From assembly GCA_021737525.1 (NCBI GenBank), contig JAIPDU010000120.1, forward strand, positions 1 through 5,589: 5,589 nucleotides of DNA, read 5' to 3'. The DNA is from Desulfohalobiaceae bacterium (GTDB lineage: Bacteria; Desulfobacterota; Desulfovibrionia; Desulfovibrionales; Desulfothermaceae). A program made the translations under genes and the position numbers. Under the pieces are notes generated by a model. It worked only from the letters and a program-made list of their open reading frames with translations. It had not been told where the DNA came from and did no database searches. Numbering within the stretch: the first letter of the stretch is position 1; every line of letters starts with the position of its first letter. This document shows positions 1 through 4,652 of the stretch, piece by piece.

Positions 1-52
1 GAGCGCCTGGAGCGGACACAGTGGTCGGCCTTGCTTGTTCCTTCTTTCACTA

Positions 53-97
53 GCAGGTTTCCCTCCGGGAAAGAAGACTTCCCGGACGGGAACCTGC
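53..97. repeat. Long inverted repeat (hairpin) downstream of the radical SAM gene
   Basis: Arms 53-71 and 79-97 (19 bases each) are complementary at 17 positions, with one G-T wobble and one C-C mismatch, around a 7-base loop (72-78). Two more pairs (50-51 with 99-100) extend the stem beyond an A-C mismatch. No T-tract follows the stem on either strand, so it is not a classical intrinsic terminator. It lies about 60 bases beyond the radical SAM stop codon and could still act as a 3' RNA-stabilising or attenuating structure, or be an extragenic repeat. The rest of 1-155 holds no gene I can support. Confidence 0.6.
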
Positions 98-155
98 CAG
101 GGCCTCCCCTATTCCGAGTCAACCCCTTTTTCGGAGCCGTGACGGAAACCTCGCT

Positions 156-1034
156 CTACAGGGCCCTGAGCCATTCCGGTTTCAGGCCCAGCTCGCCCTT
201 TCGCGCCCTCTCGATCTGGTCCAGGGCCCTGTCCTTGTCCCCTGGGAACCGCACCTTTACCGGAAGGTAGTTGGAAGCGTGATTGGAAATAAACAAACCG
301 CTGCTGAGCCGGGTATGCCGGAGCATCTCCTCCAGCTCCTCCAGGATCCGTGCCTGATCCGGGAGCTGAAATGCACCGCGTCTGGATTCCTCCTCCAGGG
401 GAGTGCCCGGGACGAGCATGACCGTCAGGGCCCCCACATAATCCGGATCCATGGCGCTCAAAGCCTCGCCCGTGGCTCGTGCGTGGCGAAGCGATCCCTC
501 TCTGCCGGCGATGCCGAGCAGGACCGTCACCGAAAGCGGTATCCCGGCCTGCTTCACCTTGCGGCCCCTCTCGATCATCTCTTCGGTTGTCGCGCCCTTG
601 TTCACATCCCGGAGCACCTGATCGTCACCGCTCTCCATCCCCAAATAGACGATTCCGAGCTTCTTGTCCGCCAATTCCCGCAGCTCTTGGGAGGTTTTCT
701 TCTTGATGCTCTTGGCGTTGGCGTAGGTCCCGATCCGTTCCAGCCAGGGCATTTGCCGGTTGATCTCCTCCAGGATGCGGACCAGCCGCTCTTGGGGGAT
801 GATCAACGCGTCACCGTCCATGAGAAAGAGCCTGCGGCTGCCTCGCATGTTGCGCGCGGCCCAGTGGATGTCGCGGAAAATCAGCTCCTCGTCCTTGATC
901 CGGAAACGCTTATCCTTGTACGAGCCGCAGAATGTACACTTGTTATGGGAGCACCCCGCGGTGACCTGGAGCAGAATGCTCTGCGCCTCGCTTGGGGGTC
1001 GAATACAGTGTCCCTCGTAGTGCATTCCTTCCAT
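156..1034 (-). CDS. Radical SAM protein of unknown function
   Basis: A 292-residue radical SAM enzyme, expected to bind a [4Fe-4S] cluster and cleave S-adenosylmethionine to start radical chemistry in the cytoplasm; substrate unknown. The cluster motif is C28-x4-C33-x2-C36 (GCSHNKCTFCG), followed by a conserved-looking FLMDGDAL (residues 70-77) and GMESGDD (132-138), the latter typical of a SAM-contacting strand of the barrel. There is no B12-binding domain, no SPASM or other extra Cys cluster, no signal peptide and no membrane segment. I chose ATG at 1034 because AAGGGG lies 8 bases upstream; a TTG at 1040 would sit only 2 bases from it. The gene is divergent from the CoA-transferase/GNAT gene and convergent with nothing visible. 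It resembles the general radical SAM group (COG1032-like); a precise family name is not justified. Confidence 0.9.
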   Translation of the reverse strand: MEGMHYEGHCIRPPSEAQSILLQVTAGCSHNKCTFCGSYKDKRFRIKDEELIFRDIHWAARNMRGSRRLFLMDGDALIIPQERLVRILEEINRQMPWLERIGTYANAKSIKKKTSQELRELADKKLGIVYLGMESGDDQVLRDVNKGATTEEMIERGRKVKQAGIPLSVTVLLGIAGREGSLRHARATGEALSAMDPDYVGALTVMLVPGTPLEEESRRGAFQLPDQARILEELEEMLRHTRLSSGLFISNHASNYLPVKVRFPGDKDRALDQIERARKGELGLKPEWLRAL

Positions 1035-1042
1035 TGCCAAAT

Positions 1043-1048
1043 CCCCTT
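1043..1048 (-). promoter_or_regulatory. Ribosome binding site of the radical SAM gene
   Basis: AAGGGG on the minus strand sits 8 bases before ATG 1034 and decides that start over the upstream TTG (1040), which would leave a 2-base spacing. A second purine run (GGAAGGA) follows the first ATG, but the Met at 1025 after it is less well spaced. Confidence 0.7.
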
Positions 1049-1213
1049 CAGAGGTGTTGACGCGCCTCTCGCCTTCGGTGTATGGAAATTATTCTGCCGG
1101 GTCGGGCGCTTTCCCGGCCGTCAAGCTCAACATCCACCCGGGGCTGCGCCGTCCTGCGGCCGCTCATCCCGGTTCGGCCTCACCGGCCGTGGATCCCGGC
1201 AATATTTCCCCCC

Positions 1214-1245
1214 AATTGACGCATTCTGCCAAGACTTGTCAATAT
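1214..1245. promoter_or_regulatory. Candidate overlapping divergent promoters on a TTGAC/GTCAA dyad
   Basis: TTGAC (1216-1220) and GTCAA (1238-1242) form an inverted repeat separated by 17 bases. Read on the minus strand, TTGACA (1242-1237) is a perfect -35 hexamer, followed after 17 bases by TCAATT (1219-1214), a weak -10. Read on the plus strand, TTGACG (1216-1221) is followed after 17-18 bases by TCAATA or CAATAT. The layout would give leaders of roughly 170-180 bases for both divergent genes. Both -10 matches are poor (about 3 of 6), so a regulator-binding dyad is an equally good reading. Confidence 0.3.
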
Positions 1246-1341
1246 ATGTTCCGTGAAGCAGCGGGATGCTCTGCACCGATCTCAACCGGCCGGACGAGGT
1301 CCATTCTCCGGAGCCTCCCACTTCGCGGAAACATGCGGAAA

Positions 1342-1413
1342 GCGACCGTGAGCCTCCTGCCCCGCAACGGTGTGGCGAGGAGGCCGGAACCCGACAAGAA
1401 CAGCTCACGGCGC
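1342..1413 (+). promoter_or_regulatory. Structured 5' leader, possible cis-regulatory RNA
   Basis: Outer stem: CCGTGAGC (1346-1353) pairs perfectly with GCTCACGG (1403-1410) and extends through GCG (1342-1344) with CGC (1411-1413) across one bulged A (1345), 11 pairs in all. Inside, CTCCT (1354-1358) pairs with AGGAG (1378-1382), and a further short stem closes the loop AACG (1366-1369). A competing fold makes GCCTCCT/AGGAGGC (1352-1358 with 1378-1384) and breaks two outer pairs. The segment ends 6 bases before the GGAGAAG ribosome binding site, where control of translation would be expected. I cannot assign it to a known RNA class. CTGCCCCGCAAC (1357-1368) resembles the cobalamin riboswitch core, but other landmarks are missing. 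Confidence 0.4.
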
Positions 1414-1419
1414 GAGCCT

Positions 1420-1426
1420 GGAGAAG
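1420..1426 (+). promoter_or_regulatory. Ribosome binding site of the CoA-transferase/GNAT gene
   Basis: GGAGAAG precedes ATG 1430; the GGAG core is 6 bases from the start. It settles the start at 1430, since the in-frame GTG at 1370 has no purine-rich sequence at a suitable distance. Confidence 0.7.
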
Positions 1427-1429
1427 CCT

Positions 1430-3304
1430 ATGGACATCCACTCCCACTGCCCGGAGAAAGTGCTCGATCCGGAGAAGGCGGTCACCAAGATCAAGAACGG
1501 CAGCCGTGTTTTCGTCGGCACCGGATGCGGAGAGCCCCAGAAACTCATCCACGCCATGGTCCAGGACCGGACCATCCAGGACATCGTGGTCTACCAGATG
1601 CTCTCCTCCACCTTCTCCAACTACGTCGACGACGAATTCTTCCTCAACCGCTTCTCCCTGAAGCTATTCTTCATCAGCCAGGCCATGCGTCAGGCCGCCT
1701 TCGAGGGCAAGATCGACTACATCCCGGCCTACCTCTCCCAGATCCCTGAGCTTTTCCACTCGCAAAGGATAGGGCTCGACGTGGCCCTGGTCCAGATCAG
1801 CCCCCCGGATCGCTTCGGGTACTGCAGCCTGGGCATCTCCGTGGACATTACCCTGGCCGGCATGATGAACGCGGGCATGATCATCGCCCAGATCAATCCC
1901 AACATGCCCCGGACCTGGGGAGACAGCTTCATCCACGTCAACGAGATCGATTATCTGGTTGACTATGAGGAGCCACTCTGCGAGGCCCTGCCCACATCCA
2001 AGAACGTGGATATCGTGGAGCGCATCTCGGGATTCGTCAATCAGCTGGTCCACGACGGGGCCACCCTTCAGGTGGGATTCGGCCACCTCCCGGACTCCAT
2101 ACTTCCCTACCTGGAGAACAAGAAGGATCTGGGCCTGCACACCCAGGTCATCACCAACGGGTTCCTCCCCCTGCTGCGCAAGGGGGTCATCACCAACAAG
2201 AAGAAGACCCTGCTCCAGGGCAGGATCGTCTGTTCCCTGTGCATGGGATCCGCCGAGCTCTACGACTACCTGGACAACAATCCCCTCTTCTATTTCCGCT
2301 CCTCGGAGTTCGTGAACGATCCCAACCAGATCGCCCGCAACGACAACCTCATCTCCATCAGCTCGGCCCTGGAGGTCGATCTCACGGGCCAGATCTCCAC
2401 CGACTCCAAGGGCTACCTCTTCTACAGCGGCATCGGGGACCAGGTGGACTTCCTGCGGGGCAGCAAGCTCTCCAAGGGAGGCTTCTCCATCATCGCCCTT
2501 CCCTCCACGGCCCAGAACGGCGAGGTATCCCGCATCGTCCCCCATTTGAGCGAGGGAGCCGGCGTGGCTACCACCAGGGGTGACGTGGACATCGTGGTCA
2601 CGGAGTACGGGATCGCCGAGCTGCACGGCAAGGGCATCTACCAGCGGGTCATGGAGCTGGCCCAGATCGCCCACCCCAAGTTCCGCGAGGAGCTGATCAA
2701 CGAGGCCAAGAAGCGGCACTACATCTTTGCCGACCAATTGCCGCCCACCAAGCAGGACCTCATCTTCCTGGAGAAGTACAAGTACTATCTGCGCCTGCCG
2801 GACGAGAAAACCATCGAGTTCCGTCCCCTGCTGCCCTCGGACGAATTCGCCTCCCGCAACTTCTTCTACTCCCTGCAGGAGACCACGATCTACTACCGCT
2901 TCTTCCAGAGGCGGAAGGTCTTCTCCCGCGACATGCTGCAAAAGCACTGGGCCGAGGTGGACTACAAGAGGAACATGACCATCATCGGCCTGACCCAGAA
3001 GGGTCAGCGCAAGGTGATCGTGGCCATCGGCTCCTACGCGGACTCCGACGAGAAGGAGGGATACGCCGAGGTCGCCTTCGTGGTCCGGGAAGATCTCCAG
3101 GACCAGGGCATCGGCAGCTATCTCCTGTCCATTCTGGAATCCATAGCGCGCGAGAACGGCTTCCAGGGATTCATCGCCACCGTGCTCAGCGAAAACACCA
3201 AGATGATTCACGTCTTCAAGAAACGCTATTCCGGTGCCCGGATCAAGATGAGCGGTGGCGGGGACGTGGAGATCCACATGCCCTTCAAGGACGAAAAGGA
3301 ATAA
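1430..3304 (+). CDS. Acetyl-CoA hydrolase/CoA-transferase-like domain fused to GNAT acetyltransferase
   Basis: A cytoplasmic 624-residue two-domain protein. Residues 1 to about 440 match the acetyl-CoA hydrolase/4-hydroxybutyrate CoA-transferase family: NPNMPRTWGDS in the N-terminal half, HTQVITNG (237-244), GVITNKKKT, NDNLISISSALEVDLTGQ, GIGDQVDF (334-341), VTEYGIAEL and IAHPKFREEL. Residues 463-624 are a GNAT domain: FRPLLPSDE at its start, AEVAFVV with E547 as the likely general base, then Q557-D-Q-G-I-G562, the acetyl-CoA pyrophosphate loop. The GNAT part resembles Pat-type protein lysine acetyltransferases. The family's catalytic Glu (Glu238 in the Clostridium aminobutyricum enzyme) aligns with Q239 (codon 2144-2146), and GxGG is GIGD, so CoA transfer may be lost; the GNAT core looks intact. 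The same fusion architecture is, to my knowledge, annotated in Desulfobacterota. The gene converges on the Crp/Fnr gene 23 bases away. Fold assignment is firm; activity is not. Confidence 0.93.
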   Translation: MDIHSHCPEKVLDPEKAVTKIKNGSRVFVGTGCGEPQKLIHAMVQDRTIQDIVVYQMLSSTFSNYVDDEFFLNRFSLKLFFISQAMRQAAFEGKIDYIPAYLSQIPELFHSQRIGLDVALVQISPPDRFGYCSLGISVDITLAGMMNAGMIIAQINPNMPRTWGDSFIHVNEIDYLVDYEEPLCEALPTSKNVDIVERISGFVNQLVHDGATLQVGFGHLPDSILPYLENKKDLGLHTQVITNGFLPLLRKGVITNKKKTLLQGRIVCSLCMGSAELYDYLDNNPLFYFRSSEFVNDPNQIARNDNLISISSALEVDLTGQISTDSKGYLFYSGIGDQVDFLRGSKLSKGGFSIIALPSTAQNGEVSRIVPHLSEGAGVATTRGDVDIVVTEYGIAELHGKGIYQRVMELAQIAHPKFREELINEAKKRHYIFADQLPPTKQDLIFLEKYKYYLRLPDEKTIEFRPLLPSDEFASRNFFYSLQETTIYYRFFQRRKVFSRDMLQKHWAEVDYKRNMTIIGLTQKGQRKVIVAIGSYADSDEKEGYAEVAFVVREDLQDQGIGSYLLSILESIARENGFQGFIATVLSENTKMIHVFKKRYSGARIKMSGGGDVEIHMPFKDEKE

Positions 3305-3321
3305 CCGCAAGCCGGTAATGC

Positions 3322-3352
3322 AAAAAGCTATTCCGACAGATAGGGGAATAGC
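3322..3352 (-). terminator. Intrinsic terminator of the Crp/Fnr gene, overlapping its stop codon
   Basis: GCTATTCC (3327-3334) and GGAATAGC (3345-3352) are perfect 8-base inverted arms around a 10-base loop. On the minus strand the hairpin is followed directly by TTTTT (3326-3322). The TAG stop (3330-3328) is inside the distal arm, so the last seven or so codons also encode the terminator. The stem is only half G+C, so strength may be moderate. On the plus strand no T-tract follows; a terminator for the CoA-transferase/GNAT gene is not evident. Confidence 0.65.
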
Positions 3353-4014
3353 ATGGCCCGACCCTCCTGGACTATGAGCCCCGCGTCCTTGAGGGACTTG
3401 AGGGCCTTGGTGATGCTCACCCTGTGGGCCCCCACCAGAAAGCTCAGTTCCTCGTGGGTCAGGGGGAAGGCGATGACATAGCCCCTTTCCTCACGGGTGC
3501 CGTGTTCTCGGGCCAGATCCGCGAGGACCTTGTAGAGCCGGTCCTCGAGACGGGGAATGGACATGGAGCCCACCCGGCTGGTAAGGGAGGCGATCTGCCG
3601 TCCCAGGCGCCTGATAACCTGGATTCCGATGTTTGGCCGCTGTCCGGCGATCTCCTCGAAAATCGCCTGAGTGAACTCGCTGAGGCGGCACGGCTCCATG
3701 CACCAGGCCGAGGCAGGGGAAGCCGGCCATTGCCTGCTGAAGACGTACTCCCCGATGAAATCTCCCGCCCCGCGGATATCCAGCAGGATCTCGCTGCCGT
3801 CCTCCAGGACCTTGCTCAGCTTGATCCTTCCGGCCAGAATGAGGAACAGGGAGCTCGTCCGATCGCCCTGGAGGAAGACGGCCTCACCGGACTGAAAATC
3901 CCGTTGCGCCGATCTGTGGCTCATGAACCGGATTTCCTCCGCGGTGAGTCCCTCCAGCGCAGCGGACTGCACGAGCTCCCGGCTCACGTCGCCATATCGA
4001 GACTCTCCGGACAT
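3328..4014 (-). CDS. Crp/Fnr-family transcriptional regulator
   Basis: A 228-residue one-component regulator. The N-terminal cyclic-nucleotide-binding-type beta-roll spans roughly residues 25-118, a dimerisation helix about 122-147, and the C-terminal winged helix-turn-helix about 155-225, with LTHEELSFLVGAHRVSITKALKSL as two runs (185-194 and 195-208) forming the HTH. The phosphate-binding cassette is atypical: GE is present (88-89), but the later R-[ST]-A is replaced by an Ala/Ser/Pro stretch, so cAMP binding is unlikely. There is no N-terminal Fnr iron-sulfur Cys set; two cysteines, C105 and C109 (CX3C), lie in the sensor domain. In the recognition helix, the position of CRP Glu181 is Val199, so the operator should differ from CRP/FNR sites. 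ATG 4014 is supported by AAGGGGAG 5 bases upstream. The gene is convergent with the CoA-transferase/GNAT gene and downstream of acsB on the same strand. The ligand is unknown. Confidence 0.93.
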   Translation of the reverse strand: MSGESRYGDVSRELVQSAALEGLTAEEIRFMSHRSAQRDFQSGEAVFLQGDRTSSLFLILAGRIKLSKVLEDGSEILLDIRGAGDFIGEYVFSRQWPASPASAWCMEPCRLSEFTQAIFEEIAGQRPNIGIQVIRRLGRQIASLTSRVGSMSIPRLEDRLYKVLADLAREHGTREERGYVIAFPLTHEELSFLVGAHRVSITKALKSLKDAGLIVQEGRAMLFPYLSE

Positions 4015-4019
4015 GGCCT

Positions 4020-4027
4020 CTCCCCTT
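4020..4027 (-). promoter_or_regulatory. Ribosome binding site of the Crp/Fnr gene
   Basis: AAGGGGAG on the minus strand ends 5 bases before ATG 4014, a strong match that fixes this start. Confidence 0.7.
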
Positions 4028-4114
4028 GCCGAATCCGCCGGATCTCAGTTTCCGGCACACCATGATCCATTCCCTGTCCATCTTCAGCCTTCCCGGAACC
4101 GAGCCGCTCTTCCC

Positions 4115-4139
4115 CGGCTCCGGTACGCACCCGGAGCCG
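4115..4139. repeat. Perfect 9-bp hairpin upstream of the Crp/Fnr gene
   Basis: CGGCTCCGG (4115-4123) and CCGGAGCCG (4131-4139) are exact inverted arms around TACGCAC (4124-4130). No T-tract follows on either strand. It lies about 100 bases upstream of the crp start codon and would be in its leader if transcription starts further upstream. The remainder of 4015-4174 shows no other clear signal, and I see no convincing promoter hexamers. Confidence 0.5.
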
Positions 4140-4240
4140 TCCCCGGTCCAACGAGCCGAGGGTGTCTCCAGCCCTGCCCTTTACCCACAAATAGAGAATA
4201 GAGGAAAAAGCAATCGCTTCGGATGAATGTCGGATGCTCA

Positions 4241-4267
4241 CCACGGAGATCACAGAGAGCACAGAGG
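4241..4267 (+). repeat. Left 9-mer array, three units
   Basis: The units CCACGGAGA, TCACAGAGA and GCACAGAGG run head to tail, flanked by TCA (4238-4240) and AA (4268-4269). They are the inverted counterpart of the array at 4337-4381 and could pair with it in a long stem. Confidence 0.85.
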
Positions 4268-4336
4268 AACGGAACTTCTGATCAATTTCAACGACCGAAG
4301 GCTCGCCGATGGCAGCTAGCGTTTCAAGCTCTAATT

Positions 4337-4381
4337 CCTCTGTGGTCTCTGTGATCTCTGTGATCTCTGTGATCTCTGTGG
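4337..4381 (-). repeat. Right 9-mer array, five units
   Basis: CCTCTGTGG is followed by three identical TCTCTGTGA units (4346-4372) and TCTCTGTGG (4373-4381), flanked by TT (4335-4336) and TGA (4382-4384). It is the left array inverted plus two extra units. The three identical copies suggest recent slippage expansion. Confidence 0.88.
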
Positions 4382-4492
4382 TGAAAAAAAGCCGTAAGGG
4401 AAAATACACGAAGGTTTCATCTTCTCGGGTTATGGATAATGGTAATATATTGTTTGTGGGTAAAGGCCAACTCTAGCTGGGACGCACAGAAT

Positions 4493-4543
4493 GTTTCCGG
4501 GAAGAATAGGCTATTCTGCGAAGAATGACAAACCCGGGGAAAC
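4493..4543. repeat. Inverted repeat enclosing a 15-base palindrome
   Basis: GTTTCCGGG (4493-4501) pairs with CCCGGGGAAAC (4533-4543), leaving a two-base bulge (4536-4537). Inside lies AGAATAGGCTATTCT (4503-4517), a perfect palindrome around G4510, and GAAGAAT is directly repeated at 4501-4507 and 4520-4526. On the minus strand this is downstream of the acsB terminator candidate. It may be an extragenic palindromic structure or a protein-binding site; nothing decides between them. Confidence 0.5.
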
Positions 4544-4559
4544 AACGAAACAGCCCGCC

Positions 4560-4590
4560 CGCCCCCTCCTGCCCCGGGGGGAGCGGGGCG
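4560..4590 (-). terminator. Probable terminator of the acetyl-CoA synthase gene
   Basis: CGCCCCCTCC (4560-4569) pairs with GGAG (4580-4583) and GGGGCG (4585-4590), with one bulged C (4584). The 10-base loop is itself largely self-complementary (CCCCGGGG). An outer stem AACAG (4549-4553) with CTGTT (4593-4597) can add to it. On the minus strand it starts about 60 bases beyond the acsB stop and is followed by an interrupted T-rich run (TGTTTCGTTGTTT). Stem strength is high and the T-tract poor. Confidence 0.5.
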
Positions 4591-4652
4591 CCCTGTTCGA
4601 CGCGTCCTTGCTTCTTCACGCGCTTATTCGCCTTCCCCGGGAAGAAGCGCAG

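Larger units (their letters stand above)
1035..1429. other. Divergent intergenic region, 395 bases, no gene
   Basis: This lies between the minus-strand radical SAM gene and the plus-strand CoA-transferase/GNAT gene and should hold both promoters. The only A+T-rich patches are about 1081-1095 and 1201-1250. It contains the dyad at 1216-1242 and the folded segment at 1342-1413. GAGCCT recurs at 1311, 1350 and 1414, and GCGGAAA is directly repeated near 1325 and 1335. Reading frames crossing it on both strands show no protein-like composition and no good ribosome binding site. Confidence 0.7.
4175..4469. mobile_element. MITE-like non-autonomous inverted-repeat element, 295 bases
   Basis: The ends are 17-base terminal inverted repeats, TGCCCTTTACCCACAAA (4175-4191) and its complement at 4453-4469, matching at 16 of 17 positions (14 contiguous). 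Inside are two oppositely oriented arrays of 9-mers (4241-4267 and 4337-4381) separated by a 65-base spacer (4270-4334). There is no transposase and no protein-like frame; a 141-codon minus-strand frame across it reads as low-complexity TEITEITE repeats. Dispersed CACAGAG-type inverted repeats of this style are known from many environmental bacterial genomes. I find no clear target-site duplication: the flanks (4166-4174 and 4470-4478) do not match. The outer boundaries are therefore tentative, while the internal symmetry is plain. Confidence 0.6.

Noticed and set aside
31..270. A plus-strand frame open from the window edge to 270
   Set aside because: It crosses the 53-97 hairpin and the 3' end of the radical SAM gene, with no ribosome binding site and no recognisable domain. 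A gene ending here cannot be supported.
1035..1040. TTG at 1040 as start of the radical SAM gene
   Set aside because: It is only 2 bases from AAGGGG, whereas ATG 1034 has an 8-base spacing.
1057..1086. Promoter TTGACG-N18-TATGGA on the plus strand
   Set aside because: The -10 match is weak, it lies almost in the radical SAM ribosome binding site, and it would give a leader of about 340 bases. The 1214-1245 dyad is the better candidate.
279..1256. A 325-codon plus-strand open frame
   Set aside because: It is mostly antisense to the radical SAM gene, which has a clear cluster motif and ribosome binding site; this frame has neither.
1370..1429. GTG at 1370 as start of the CoA-transferase/GNAT gene
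   Set aside because: There is no purine-rich site upstream, and the added 20 residues are unlike the family. GGAGAAG before ATG 1430 is a good site.
1340..1430. Cobalamin riboswitch
   Set aside because: CTGCCCCGCAAC and GAGCCTGGAGA resemble two conserved blocks, but the first has one C too few. I cannot find the GCCACTG block or the usual spacing, and the segment is about half the usual length. A cmsearch would settle it.
1664..3310. A 548-codon open frame on the minus strand
   Set aside because: It lies entirely opposite the well-supported CoA-transferase/GNAT gene. Its Val/Gly/Leu/Asp-rich composition is what the antisense of GC-biased codons gives, and it matches no family I know.
3303..3318. 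Plus-strand terminator ACCG-CAAGC-CGGT after the CoA-transferase/GNAT gene
   Set aside because: The stem is only 4 bases and no T-tract follows.
4337..4381. CRISPR-like array
   Set aside because: The units are 9 bases, contiguous and without spacers: a simple tandem repeat.
3984..4409. A 141-codon minus-strand frame across the repeat element
   Set aside because: It overlaps the crp start, reads as TEITEITE low-complexity sequence from the 9-mers, and has no ribosome binding site. It is a by-product of the repeat.
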